Below, piece after piece: positions 39,401 through 51,900 of a stretch of 64,000 nt of DNA (positions within the stretch are counted from its first letter, which is position 1; each line of letters begins with the position of its first letter). The translations under genes and the position numbers were made by a program. The DNA lies in contig CM048552.1 in NCBI GenBank assembly GCA_026413225.1, forward strand, positions 131,081,053-131,145,052. The letters are read 5' to 3'. Under the pieces are notes generated by a model. That model was not told the DNA's origin. It made no database searches and saw only the letters and a list, made by a program, of their open reading frames with translations. This stretch comes from Otis tarda (lineage: Eukaryota; Chordata; Aves; Otidiformes; Otididae).

Positions 39401-40115
39401 CAGACACTACCCTAATTCAAACATAAAACGACAAAAAAAACATTTTGGTCTTACAATTGAGGTTAAGAAAAATTAAGCATCAACTCAAGCTGAGCTTGGA
39501 TGCAGCTTTTGGTGTCCATAACCTACTATCATAGCTCTTCTCCGGAGCTGCAGAAGTGCCTGATGGTTTGCTTCCCCAACTGGCCAGCGACTGTGAGACT
39601 CTGAAATAAATTAGATTATAAAAATAGTTTTCCACTTTTTTTTCCCCCTAAAATATGAAGAATCTATGAGTTGTCTTTAATGCTTCACTCAGTTAATTTT
39701 CTGGTAATGGTCTGACGCTGTAAATTCTTACTCATTTACCAAAAGATCCACGTTCCTCTGCACTGAGCATCTTGTAATTTTTTTTTCAGAATGGTTTTAG
39801 ACATTTTGGACAACAACCAACAGAATGAATTATCTTCCTGCCCTGCCCCCAGTTTCTGTTTGGATTGTATTTACTATAAAAACATCCTTTCCTGTATCTC
39901 AAATAACTGACCTATGCTTACGCTCAAGAGATTGCTATGGCGGCAGCAAAGGTCACTGGTATCCTTTTGTGCAGAGTGTTCCTGCTTCGACAGAGGAGGA
40001 GAAAGACAAGAAACATCTCCCAGGAGCTAAGAAACTTCCAGGTCCTGCTGTCAACTTGTCAGAGATTCAGAACATAAAGAGCGAGCTGAAATTTGTTCCC
40101 AAAGCTGAACAGTAG
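30427..40115 (+). CDS. SMPX: SMPX, small muscle protein X-linked (chisel); complete 89-residue coding sequence in three exons
   Basis: SMPX is a small striated-muscle protein linked to the costameric cytoskeleton. In humans its loss causes X-linked deafness (DFNX4) and variants cause a distal myopathy. The exons join in phase 0 as 13, 30 and 46 codons plus stop. The protein starts [13 protein letters not shown], continues [20 protein letters not shown] and ends with [20 protein letters not shown] and [11 protein letters not shown], almost the human protein (88 residues). It has no signal peptide or membrane segment and is basic and proline-rich. It starts at the equivalent of human Met3, because an in-frame TAA at 30409-30411 excludes an earlier start. 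It lies head-to-head with MBTPS2, as in humans. Coordinates span introns. Confidence 0.97.
32372..32390 (+). repeat. Poly-T run, 19 bases
   Basis: An uninterrupted homopolymer in an SMPX intron. It is not attached to a recognised retroelement. Confidence 0.85.
33222..33802 (-). mobile_element. CR1 LINE, 3' part with end of ORF2
   Basis: A minus-oriented CR1 of about 580 bases in an SMPX intron. The plus strand begins TCATAGAATCATAGAATGG and runs through CTTCTCTTCTCCAGGCCGAA, GTGCTCCAGCCCTCTGATCA and CTTCTTATGCTGGGGGCTCC into TTTTGATGCAGCCCAGGATG. These correspond to the C-terminal RT codons. It is 5' truncated and lacks a stretch (33714-33725) that the 17.6 kb copy has. Confidence 0.94.
36003..36092 (+). 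CDS. SMPX: SMPX middle coding exon
   Basis: Thirty codons lie between acceptor CCTTGTCACAG and donor GAG|GTAAGAA, phase 0 at both ends. The exon reads [15 protein letters not shown] then [15 protein letters not shown]; human has QPPRRKECTPEVEE, one residue shorter. Open frame continues on both sides by chance but is intronic. Confidence 0.96.
36093..39974 (+). other. SMPX intron before the last coding exon
   Basis: A 3.9 kb intron. A GC-rich segment at about 36.90-37.20 kb stands out from the AT-rich surroundings but matches no family I recognise. Nothing else was identified. Confidence 0.75.
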
Positions 40116-40128
40116 CTGGAACAAGCAG
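39975..40128 (+). CDS. SMPX: SMPX last coding exon with stop codon
   Basis: The acceptor is CCTTTTGTGCAG. The exon encodes [14 protein letters not shown], then the highly conserved [20 protein letters not shown] and [12 protein letters not shown], and TAG at 40113-40115. Thirteen bases of 3'UTR follow before a strong donor, CAG|GTGAGT. The 3'UTR is thus split by an intron, which I recall also for human SMPX. Confidence 0.95.
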
Positions 40129-40465
40129 GTGAGTAAAAGAGAAGTTCTTTGTGTGGCTCTGGGAGAAGCAGGCTGATCCAAAAACCTCTTTGTGTCAAAA
40201 GACAGCATTCCAGTTGCTTCAGATGACCTGGAATCACACTCCATATTTCAAAATGTAAGAAAAAACGATCCTAATCCTTGGAATTATCTGTTATTTCAAA
40301 CACAGGTCACATGGGAGACTATATCTGATGATATATGGCACCCATTAACCAGCCTAACAAAAAGTGTGTTCAGCTGTTAGGAGTATTGAAGCCAGCTTCT
40401 TGCCTCGCAAGTACAAGTTCCAGTTTTACAGGATACAGGACTTGTATTTGTACACATTAATTACA

Positions 40466-40491
40466 AATAAATTTATTGCAATGCAAATAAA
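40466..40491 (+). terminator. Two candidate polyadenylation signals (AATAAA)
   Basis: AATAAA occurs at 40466-40471 and 40486-40491, about 350 bases past the SMPX stop codon. A possible acceptor (TTTTACAG) ends near 40430, which would give a short final exon. Alternatively they serve transcripts that do not splice at 40128. The true 3' end may instead lie beyond the LTR. Confidence 0.3.
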
Positions 40492-40681
40492 CTTGTTGCA
40501 ATGATGGACAAATAAGTCAGTATTTTTAAAAAGCTCCTTTGAACCATAGATATTTGATAATATTTTATTTTTGTAATTCAAAACTGATATGCTAGTGGCT
40601 TCATGTATTTGATCACATAAAAGCAGCTACTTGTGGCACCCAAGGACTTACTATATGTCTGTGGGGGCTTGGAAATATGAT

Positions 40682-41771
40682 TGTTGTAGTTTAGCCCCAC
40701 TCGGGACCAAGCTACGCAGTCTCACTCACTCCCCCCACCCTCTGAGGCAATAGGGAGAGATAATAGAAGAGAAAAGGCTCGGAGTTTGAGACAAGGACAG
40801 GGGGAGATCCTTGAAGTTAATGGGCAAAACAGACTCAACTTGGGGAAAACTGTTTGTTTATTATTATTATTGAAGCCTAAGCAGGATAATGACAAAGAGA
40901 ACAAAACAACTCCCCCCCCCCCCCCCATCTTCCCAGGCTTAACTTTATGTTCAATTATCTCTACCTCCTTCCCCCTCCCAAGCAGCACAGGGGGGAAGAG
41001 GGAGTGGGCGTTATGGTCAGTTCCTCACTAGTCGCATTACGCCGCTCCTTCCTCCTCGGGGGAAGAACTCCCCACATTTCTCCCCTGCTCCATTGTGGGG
41101 TCCCCTGCATGGGCTACAGTCCTTCCTGAACTGCTCTGACGTGGGTCATTTTTCCATGGGGTGCAGTCTCTCAGGAATGGTTGCCCTGGCGTGGGGTCCT
41201 CCCCAGGCTGCAGGTGGATCTCTGCTCCTCCATGGACCTCCATGGGCTGCAGGGGCACAGCCTGTCTCACCATGGTCATTACCACAGGCTGCAGGGGAAC
41301 CTCTGCCAGGAGCAACATTACTCCTCCCCTGCCTTCTTCACTGACCTTGGCGTCTGCAGCCATTCCTCTCACAAAAAATTCTTCACAATCAGCTCAGGCA
41401 GGCGCCTCTCAGGTTCTCTTTACATCTCCTCTTTTCGCTTCTCTTGGCTGGGCCAGGCTGAGTCAGGCCTAGTCGGCCGCCCAGTGGGAGGCCAGAGGGT
41501 GGGGGCCACAAGGCCCACAGGGCTCCCGCCTCCCCATCTCTGCCCCTACTTCACCTTCTTCACTTCTTCCTTTTTTTTAAAATTTTTCCCCTTCTTAAAT
41601 ACGTTCTCTCACAGGTGTTATCAGGGAACATTCTGTCACCAAGTGGCTCGTCCCCGGCCAGCAGCAGGTCCGCCCTAGGTCTGGACGAGTCCACTGTACA
41701 AAGGGGAAACTTCTGTCAGCTTCTTGCAGAAGCTGCCACTGTAGCCCCCTCCGCTAAACAGAACCAACACA
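40682..41771 (-). mobile_element. Solo LTR of an avian endogenous retrovirus
   Basis: A GC-rich block of about 1.09 kb begins TGTTGTAGTTTAGCCCCACT and ends AACCAACACA. The start resembles the TGTGGTTTAGCCCCAGC type of LTR that is widespread in neoavian genomes. It contains partly repeated units built on CAGGCTGCAGG and CCATGGNN words (41150-41310) and a 15-base C run. No adjoining gag, pol or env is seen, so it is a solo LTR. Minus orientation is suggested by AATAAA read on that strand near 40860. The length is greater than most LTRs because of the internal repeats; flanking duplications are not clear. Confidence 0.7.
40912..40926 (+). repeat. Poly-C run, 15 bases
   Basis: A homopolymer inside the solo LTR, likely variable in length and prone to sequencing error. 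Confidence 0.9.
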
Positions 41772-44700
41772 ATGGAAGAGGATCCTGGAGAGATCTGTGC
41801 TCCTCTGGAGTGACAGCTGGAGACCAGGCAGGGACCCTCAGGCAGTGCAGGCAGCACCAGACACATATGGGGTGAGCCACTGGTCTATGATTAGCACCAC
41901 AACTCATACTTCATCTTATTTTATTTAAAAGGAAATATTCAGCACATCAATGCAGATTTCAGAGTTATTTCTGTCTAGTTTCAAACAAGACCTGTAAGCC
42001 TCTGTTGTACATTCTGAGCCTTGAAGAAATTAACAAACATTTTTGTCCATGAAGTTATCCTTTGGTTTTCCTTGAAAACCCTGAGCCAGTAAAAATGCCT
42101 CAAGCAGTTACAAGGAAAATTCAGCTGTACAGAGAAGTCTCAATACAAAAAAAAAAACCCGGCTGCAGTAAAAAAAAGATAGTTGTGTCACATAGTAGTA
42201 ATCTGAATTGCCAGTTATGCCTATTGACACGAGTCCTTTTAACACGAAGAGAAGCAGAGGAGCTAAGCTGAGCAGAAGAACATCATCTGGAATTTACTGC
42301 ACCAAAACATAAATGAAGAACAGAAAAAAAAACAGAAAGCAGTGCAAGAGGATTCTGGGGACGCAGAAGTGCTATGGACCAGGAATTTTGAAGGAAATGG
42401 CATATAATCTGAGTGAATTGCCTCAACACACTCTGCAACATTAACTTATTTTTATGTGTAGCATAAATATGCCATTTAGAAGGAAAAAGTGTTTAGTTTT
42501 TTTCTTGCTTTTACCCTGCTGTGTTGTAACATTCCTGTTATTTTAAAGAAACAACAGAGTCTTTCTCTTCAGAAAACTTGGGAAAAGGAAAATTAAGATT
42601 TTGTAAAATGAAACATTGTAGTCATCACACCAAAGCAGTGCCCAGGGAAATATGAATTTTTAATGTTGAGGATTTAAAGGTTTTTTTTTTCTCTGTGAGA
42701 GATATTTAGACATAAATTTAACCCCATATTTATTCTCAGATGATCACTATTTTCAATGTTTAAAACAGTTTTTTAGTAATTAGTTTACTGAGAGTCCGAC
42801 AGAAGTATTTAGGGTGTGTATGGAGATTCACTCTAAAGAAAACATTTCTACGGAAAGGTCAGTAAAGTACAGGGCATCTTGAAAGCTCTGAGGTCATTAT
42901 GAAGTCATTTCTATCTCTGTCCTTCTTTCAATATTGTATTGATTATTGGATTCTGACAGTGACACAGTTTTCTAGATTTTGGTTAGGACAGTCACAGATC
43001 ATATCTGAAAACTTAGCTTCTAGAAGTGCTGAAGACACAGTACTTACTGGAGACTAGGAGTTTGGGTTTGGTTGCAGTGTATGTGCATAAATTCTGCATA
43101 AAATTGAGATGTAAATCAGTCACTTGCCGCATCCACAACCTTGAATGGTACTAAATCTAGGGACTGTCCCCTATAGAGGACATTAATCAGTTCAGTTGTT
43201 TTAGGTATGACCTGCAACTTTGTACAAAATGTGATCTACTCAGTGAGTTGTTTTATGACTGACCATGCCAAGCCAGTGAAGATTATCTTTATTTGCAAGA
43301 AATCCGCCTTCACATATGCCTTATACTTTGCTTCATCTCTAAGAAGGGGTTACTGATCGTCCTTTGGATGTGATGCTCTCTAAAGAATGGTAAACTCACT
43401 GGTCAATAGAATATGCCTGTGCAGAGTGTGTACTGATAAATGGGGGCCTTCTTTGGTTTTCACAATTTGGAAATGAATTCTCTGTCATATCAGTACAAAA
43501 CCTCTTCAGATATTCACTGTTGAGGGATTTCCCTTTGTTAGTGTTTTTATATTTCTTGTGGTGCTCTGTAGAAAATGCCCATGGAAACTGGTAGAATAAC
43601 CACAAATTCTCTGGATAATTTCCATTATGCTGTGACCCTATAACATGATCTAATAAAAATATCAAATATACATAAATATGTCAGGAAATACCAGAAGTTT
43701 TAGAACCACAACAATTATTTCTAACACTTTCTCTTAGTATCGTCATTCTTCATTGGATTGTTTCAGTAAATTGCAAGTCAGCAGGATCAATTTTGTTTTA
43801 ATTTTGATTAGTGTTTTCTTGCTCAGTTTTACAGGGTGCAAACATATCAGCAAAAATAAGGAACCTGCAAAACAGTAGGTTGGTTCATTATTTACAAACC
43901 CATTCCTACGTAATTTGCACTTTAGAGTAACTTCTGTTAAATTTCTTTGGTCTTGCTCTTTCACCAAATTAGGAAGCATTAATAGACTTGCTAAGATCAT
44001 AGCTGTGAGTCTAACAGTTTGTGGGAGGGATGTAATTAGTGAGATGTCATGAAGCTGGATCCACTGAAGGTCATAAAGTGCTTATCAGTTAAGATATTCC
44101 TGTAGTCATCCCCTGCTGCTGGTCTGTCACCTATAATTAACTAATTAGCATACTCTTCTTTGTCTTAAAGAATTTTTTTTTGCTTCCACAGACTTGTAGA
44201 TAATGTTTTTGATGCAGCTAGTTTTGGTATACAACCAGAGTTGTGATTTGTTTTCCTTTTCTCCATCTACAATTTTTTTTTTTTGCTGCTCCTTTTGCCT
44301 GCACAAGAGCAAAACATATGCAAAATAAAATAGTAACAAAATAGCACATGCTAATCAGCTAAATATATGTCCTATTGCACAAGTAATTATAGGACAAATG
44401 GAGCCTGCTATGACTGAGATTTATTGCTGGTTTTTGTAATATCTTATGTGATAACTGGTATGCTGAATGTACTTGAAAATGGGCCTGAGCACAAACTGGC
44501 ACTTCACCTGAGAATGTACATAATTGCAACCAGTTACTGCTGCAACTCATGTTTGCGTTCTTTCTTTATTCTGTACTCCTTCATATTTTGTGTCCTGAAG
44601 TGTGGGCGTTTGTGTAACAAAACTTTTTACAATGGCCATGGAGTCTGAATGCTGGACTTCAGTTTTAAAGGACCTAAACCTTCAGCTAGTGTGGTCTAGT

Positions 44701-45851
44701 CTTTTCCTCTTGAAGGAGACTTTCATACTCACTGAAAGAACTTCTAAAAAGGTAAAAAAAGGGAAATTTACTGCCTGAAGTTACAAAAAAAAAGTCTGTC
44801 ATAAACATACAGGCTGCACTCCTGGCACTGCATTCTGGTCATGTTTGGAGAAAGTGCTTGCCAGGATGTTCTACTCAGAATATGGTCAGACAAGGTTGCT
44901 GAGCCGTACCTGGGCTGTTCCTGACAGGGCACCTCTCTTGTCCAAGATGTGAGAAACCATGCAACTGGTACTTGTAGATAATCTGTTTTCTTTACTTGGA
45001 ACTCTACTAGGGAGGGTGGTTTAATTGCAGAAGCTGTGTGGTAGTTCTGTTGTCAGGTTACAGAAGCAAGGGGGTTGTATTTCGAGGGCAGAAGATTAAC
45101 CAGCTAGCAAAAGCTTCCCAGAGCAGCTTAGACTTTGTATTACTTGCAGCATTACCTCTTCTATAACATATTGTGAATCCTGCCTCACAAAAAAAAAAAT
45201 GAGGAATCTTGTCAGTAGAGCAACCTCTGAGATTGGCATCACTTGGGGAAGAAAGAATAAGAAAGAAAAAGAAAAAAGAAGTCCTTTAGGGAATAGAGCT
45301 CTTATATCCATACTTATAAGATGTTCCTTGGTGTTGCTATTTATTTACAAAAAATGTCAATTACCCTGGGCTAAAAATACACATTATAACTTTGTCCACT
45401 GAGTACTGCAGATTTTAATTAGAGTTTCCTGCTATATACTGCTCTTAAGCTGCATCTCAGCCATCTGCTTCTCCTGATGTCACTGTTCTGACGTGCTCTT
45501 CAATGATTATGTTATTCCTGTGCTCACATGGACAAGAGGGATACAGTTAAACTGCTGTATAGCAACAAGCAAAGTTACTGTCATTTTGTCCAGCAAACAC
45601 ATCTAGAGCCTTGCTAGTAGAGGAATTCTGACGTGCTGTGAGCTCTTGAAATAGCCCCCCAGTTTTAAGAAAATGTGGGGTTTTTTTTTTGTTTAAGCCT
45701 AAGTAGCCAGCCCTCACATGAGAGAAGGGAATTTTGTGTCCAGAGGATGCCTGGGTAGGTCAGGAGCTCAGATCTCCTTAACTGGAGTGGGAACAACAGG
45801 GTGAAGAGGGAGGGTGTGCTGCAAGAATTTCTGCAGGACCCTTCTGCCAAA
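41772..45851. other. Region downstream of SMPX, possible 3'UTR exon
   Basis: No coding exon is recognised. Candidate acceptors for the final SMPX 3'UTR exon include TTATTTAAAAG at about 41930, TTTTTATGTGTAG at about 42460 and TCTTTCTCTTCAG at about 42572. None can be chosen from sequence alone. The remainder is AT-rich. Confidence 0.4.
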
Positions 45852-45950
45852 GTCAGAGGAGGCCTGGGGGATGTCACCAATCTGTACCTGAATGGAGGGT
45901 GCAAAGAGGACGGAGGCAGGCTCTTTTCAGTGATGTCCAGTGATGGGCCA
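45852..45950 (+). mobile_element. CR1 LINE, short ORF2 C-terminal fragment
   Basis: A plus frame reads LYLNGGCKEDGGRLFSVMSS after a RGGLGD-like stretch. This matches the CR1 block RRLRGDL-x-YKYLKGGCKED-x-RLFSV just upstream of the 3' end. About 100 bases survive; the CR1 3'UTR is missing. Confidence 0.75.
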
Positions 45951-48900
45951 TTCCTGAACCCACTCACTGTTTGGCCTATGTTAATTTCGAAGTACTTCTT
46001 GTGTTTTTCTGTCCTTGGTTTCCTACCATCCTGTTGTCTTTGCTTCAGAGTTCCCAGATTAGTGGCACCTGAGGATTTCACGACCAGCCATCAATTTTGC
46101 CAGGTCACTTCTGTTTGTAAAATTGTCCTAAGAAACTAGATAGTTGAGGGGTTTTAGGATTTTTTAACAGCATGTTTAAGGTTCTTTTGGTTTGCCTTCC
46201 AGGTTTTCTGAGTCTACTTATGTCATGCTTTCAGACTTTAAAACAGAAGAGCTAGAAATTTCGTTTCAAAGAGAAAACTGGAATCCCCAGGACATAATTA
46301 AATATCAGAGGAAACTTCGCAATCATGTTTTCTTCTGGAGCAAAAAAAAAAGTTATTCATGTTTTGCTTTCCAGAGTTTCTGGGTTCAGAAATAAAAATG
46401 TAGTTCCTTGTCTCTAACATGGCCTGCAGCTGTCTGTCACAAACTGAGAGTCTCTCCTCTACCACCGACAAAATGCCTTGGTAAGCCCCCAGCATGTCAT
46501 TCCTTGGGCCTTTCCGAGTCATGGAGAGATTTCCTTCACGTTCTCTTGTTAAATGTATGAAGTGAGGAGGAAAGTAGACTGGAGAGACTCTGCTTTCTAG
46601 ATGCCTAAGAAAGGTTGAAGGTATGTGTTAGGAAGTTGATTTTACCAAGTGAAGAAGAGGGCTTATTCTTGTGAACAACAAATGCTTCTACATAAACTCA
46701 TTAGGAAAAGACTGTGTTTTGTGGTTTGGAAAACTGATGAATAACTTCAAAACAAATACTGAAAAATCAGGAAACATTTGGCTGCAAAGTCAACTACAAG
46801 AATGGATACTTGTATTTTTTCAAACAAAAATATAAAAAAAAAATTCTTTCCAAACTGTATCTTCAAGCAGAGCATTTGTATTACTGGAAGAGACAAGCAC
46901 AAAGTAATAACTTGAAGAACTCTCTACTGATTTTTAGAACATGAGCATGTTATTTACTCCTCAACCTTCACCATACTCAAGAGAGTTTGCAGACATGTAG
47001 AGATGAATAAGCCTCTACACACAGACAGAATAAATTTCTTTATTGAGCCTCTTACTTTGAAACATTAATGCCCTTAAAGTAACAAAATACTTCATGTGCT
47101 AGCAATGTTTGCCACAAATCTCTGCTCCATTCTTGAGTGAGAACTGTCAGTTTCTGGAAGAAAGAAATATTTTGTTTGAAAGGTGAAAATTCTCCTTCTT
47201 AAAAAATAAGACATGATTTGCTGCTGTTTAATAACTGCTTTCTCTGTTGATTACTTAGTCCTGAACTTTTAATGTCAGACTCTTTTATATAGAAACCCCT
47301 ATGTTCCCATCAGTGCTCTTTATGACATATTTTTGTCATAAAGACTAAATAATAACTAAACGTTTTAGTCAATTCCCTGGATTGGATGCAATTTCTGGGG
47401 TGGCCTCCCTCAAGTGAAACTCAGAAAGGCAGGAGGCCTCCTGAAGATACCAGACATGGAGTGATCCGTGAAGTAGGAAGGTGGGATACAGTCAGTAGAC
47501 TTTTGCTTATCTCTGCTATATGTATTAACAGGCATTATGAATGAACTGCAGCATTAAACAGTAAGTACCACTGGAATGTAGTCCTCTTGGAAATCTCAGA
47601 ACAGGATATCAGGAATCCCTAAAACTTCAGCTGTTTGCTGTGTGAACAGATCCTGGTATTTAGAGAAGATCCTGTGACTTAAATGGCGCTTACCCTGAGG
47701 CACGTACGTATAAACCCACGCAGAAAAAATTGTAACCGGGGAACAGCAGGCATTAGAAATTGTTTGGAGAGTGGGAAAGAGATAGTACTGGCCACTATTA
47801 AGGAGTTATGAGTGGGATGAGAGCCATGCTGTTTCTCTGTACCCAGGAACTGTCCCGACAGCATTAGGTGTGCCTGCAGCACTCAGACTCTGTAATGACA
47901 GGTGTCATCAGGAACCCAAAATAATAAGTAATTCCAGACTCTCTAACCTTACGCAGTTCAAAATGTGTTCAGCACAAAGGTTTTCAAGTGCCTACATCAG
48001 AGTAAAAAAGCTAACTGCTTTTGAATACATGAAGTGCAACTTCCTATGTTATTAACAGCTCAGATAGTTTTATCAAATCTACATAAATTGTAACCAATTA
48101 AGTTGACAGTATGATCTGAAATATCACAGCTCTGATGTGATAAGCAAATGAATTTTCTTCTAAATTTAGTGCCTCATCATTTTGTTTTATAGTTTTTATT
48201 CATTTCATTTGATAAAAGACTACCTAATTATGCTTTCACAGCCTTGTGCTCAAGAACCAGATAAATTACTGCGTCACTGTACTTTATCATCTCTTGCAGA
48301 GGTGGCTTGGTATTGCATGAGACTTGTGATCCCTGTCTGGGAGCAGGGCATCTACAAGTTTCATGAACCCTACTCTGTACTTAGGATTAGGCCTGCTTTA
48401 GCCACCGAATTGCTCCTTGTATGCCTTGTTTTGAAAAGCGTAGCTCTTTTTAATGTCGAGGCTACTTCTATTGCACACTTGGTTGCAAATTCCTTCTGAA
48501 AATAAATAACACCATATAATGGTATAGCTCACCGTATATAGATAGAAGATCATGTGTAGGTAGAGCTCACAATTACAGTGATCCCAACATCTGTTGCCCA
48601 GTCGGCAACACCACTGAGGAAATATTATGCTGCAGATGTTATTGGTTTTTCCTGTTGCTATCTCCTGCCATTTTAACCTCCTATTCCCCTTTGACTTGCA
48701 GCAGCAGTCTCAAATACAGTGTATTTCCATGCACTAAGAGAACAAAGGACGCAGCATAAATAAGCGTTTCTTACAGCAATATGTATTGGTTTACTCTCAG
48801 CCTTGGTCGTACTTTATTTTTCACATTTGATTTGCTGCAGGTTGTAGCTAGTTGAAAGGAAACTCAGATGAACTAACCTTTACTTGAACTTGGGAACAAG

Positions 48901-51900
48901 TATAAAGTCTGGTTTTCTCTCCCTGCATTTAGTGGTTATATTACTATGGCTGTATTTGTTTCTGACCACAAATGCCTGAGCTCCGTGTGCAGACATGGAT
49001 TTAATAAAAGCAGAATAAAACCGTCGGACTTGGTGCTCAGAACTTACTCCTGCACTTTGGTAAAGTTGCCATAACATTGCTTTTAATTTAATAATTCAGT
49101 TATTCAACTGATAAAAAAAATAAATTGAGTCCTTCAGCTTTTAGATCCCCTGGGTCTTTGTTCCTGTTTGTTGCCTTGGAGCGAACCTCATCTTAAAATT
49201 GCTGTTACTCCTGCACGGCCTTACAGAGCCTTTCACCGTACAGAAATGTAATCTTGGAGCAAACAATAGCTGCGGCCGCGAATGCTCTTAGGGAACAAGA
49301 GGGCAAGGGCTGCGCTCGCCTTGTTTCCCAGCAAATGAACCACAGGAGAAGCAGGCTAACCGGCCCATGTCCGCTGCCGTGTTAGTGCATTTTAACATGA
49401 TGGTGGTAGCAGCAAGGAGAGAGCAGGACTGGCAAAATTGCTTTTACTGAGGAAACATCAAAGAACAGAAAAACTTCCCCCAAAGCCAAACTGCTGCTAC
49501 TCTGAGGGAAGGACTTGATGACAATAACTAGATGATGTTATTTGAAGGCTTTGAATGGTGCAACCTTTATATTAAAGATGAAACCAACACAAAGTGTGTA
49601 CTGAAATGGAAGAAAATATAAATCTGAAGACAGAATCGAATATTTGAGCTGAAATAGGCAGAATACAAGGAGGAAGAAACCTCCAGTTGTTTCTGTGTTT
49701 GCAAATCATGCTGTTCTTGAGTGCAGTGTTCTTCCCAAAGACTGTCACAGACCAGGACAGAGTATGTCCTCTGCTGTATGCAGCATTTAATTAAGGATCT
49801 CAGATGTTTTACTTTTGAATTTCTCAATTTCCTTGGTTTTGTGGTTTTGTATGAAAATAGTTGAATTGATCTGTCTCTTCAGGCTCTGAATAGAAGCTTT
49901 TATTTTGAAAAAAAAAAAGTAATCTTTCTTCCTTTTAGTCCTCAAGACAAGAAGAGAGCTCTCTGTGAAGACAAGAGGCATACTTTCAGTTTTCAGTCCA
50001 TTTTGCTGAAAGTAAAGTGAATTCAGATGGGCATATCTCACATGTACCCTTTTTTTTTTTTTAGTTTAAGCCCTAAATTCAAAAAGTACTAAATTAGGCA
50101 ATGATGTAGTATTGCAGTCTTTTCCACTCTTTATATGCTTTTTTTATTTTTCTTCTTAAGTTAGATATGTCTTGGAATAGATTTGCTATGACATGTTCAA
50201 ACAATTACTTCTGGGGCAAATCAAATCTGCTTTTTTAAGGAAGAGCTAAGCATTGTCTGTCAAGTTACTTGAGTTTAACACATTAGTAGATGACACCTGA
50301 GTCTCTGTTGAGCATGTTGATGCTTCAAAATCTTTGACAAGCCAGTAGAAACCTCAATGAAGATGTTCATGTTCTGCTTCACATGTGTAGAGAGTAAGAG
50401 GTTGAACCTGGCCAAACACCACAGCTCAGCTGACAAGGGGTAACCTGGGGCATGTCCAAGTGTGAAGTTTTTTGCAGTTTGGTTAAAATTAAAGAAATCT
50501 CTTTCCCTAAGGCAGGATGAGAAGTAGAGCAATTAGCTCCAACTCTTTAAATGCCTTACTTTAATAGAAACCGTGGAAGTGACTGGAGCCTGACTCTCAG
50601 AGAAGCTTGTGCTGATTTGAGGCTAAAGACCTCATTTTTGAGCTGAAGATTGACCATCCTTCAGCAAAGGAAAGTCCTTGGGATCTCAGTTGTAGTGAGA
50701 GTTTTGGCATCTAACCATTTCCATCAAGGCAAGCCTCTGGCGTGAAAATCATGTGCAATGGCATTAGGGTGCCTTGAGGCAATGGAGGGTTCCTTGACAT
50801 CCCTCACCAGTGGCTGGGATTTTATTAATAGGACAGGCATCAGATACACTTTGGGCAGAATGATGCAGGTAGCCGTTTCTGGTAGCTGTGGAGGATGGCA
50901 GAACAATGCATTGCACCGCTGTGTACTCATTTGTCCCAGAGAGGCACTACAAGCTCTGTGCCTCCCAAAGTCTCTCTTTACCATGGAAGTGATCCTCTTG
51001 CATGATCTACCAGTGGATACAACTGCCTGGATTCTGCCTTCTGTTAAACACCTACTGTCTGGCTGGCTTCACCATTGAAGAGGGGAGCTGAAGTGCCCCA
51101 AACCTGAGGGAGAGGCAGAGAGGAGTGGAGAATTGATGGTCCAGGCCGTATGGCACCACCTCTGCCTTGATTGCCATGTCCCAAGGGCTAGATGAAGGCC
51201 AGCATTGTCTTCTGCTGCTAGTGCTAGGCTGCACTAGCATTGCTTGGGGACAAGTCCTCATCCCTCTCAAGACGAAACTGGCTGTGAGGAGACATATGAA
51301 TTTATGGAGAGAGGAAAGGGAGGTTGAGACCCCTGTCTCAACACATAGTCCTCACTATCTCTGATCACACAGGTCCATTTAGAAACCTTCTGCCCTGCAA
51401 AACTCTGTTCTTCTGGTATCTCAAGAAGATGGCACTGCATACACTGTTAAGAAATCTTGAGCCACTTCTGCAAGCAGCATTGTGAAGCTTGTGTGGAGAG
51501 CTGGTTAGATATAGTTAATAGAAAAAAATTTAAACAATCAGATTTTCTTCTCTGGGGCTTCAGCAATGTCCTGAGCCAGGAGCCATTTCCCCTCGCAGTA
51601 TGAACCATCTCCTCCAGATTTGCACCTGAGTACTTTTTTAAAAAACAAGAAGAACAATTTGAAAACATGCAAAGAAGGAATGTGCCGGTGGCTCCTCCTT
51701 TCTGCCTTGGCTCAGTGATTATCACACTGACCCAGCCAGGATGCCTGAATAAAGCCACTCAACTCCTTCTTCTACTCAAAGGGATTAAAATACGCATTTC
51801 TTGCCCCACTGGAGGCTGCAGACTGCCTTGGCAGGGGGAGATTCTTTCTAGACTTTGAGCTAAAGCTAGGCTGCTGTGCAGAAGGGAATTAAAATTAATC

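Noticed and set aside
41037-41907. Several frames of 60-165 codons between 41.0 and 41.9 kb
   Set aside because: They lie in or across the solo LTR. They are shadows of GC-rich repeated units, present on both strands, with no retroviral protein similarity.
45665-46139. 138- and 112-codon frames at 45.7-46.1 kb
   Set aside because: The plus frame includes a CR1 ORF2 relic and the minus frame is its antisense; neither is a host gene.
50724-51364. Overlapping frames on both strands at 50.7-51.4 kb, considered as a DNA-transposon or gene remnant
   Set aside because: No transposase motif, terminal inverted repeat or known protein block could be identified. It is only a locally GC-richer stretch.
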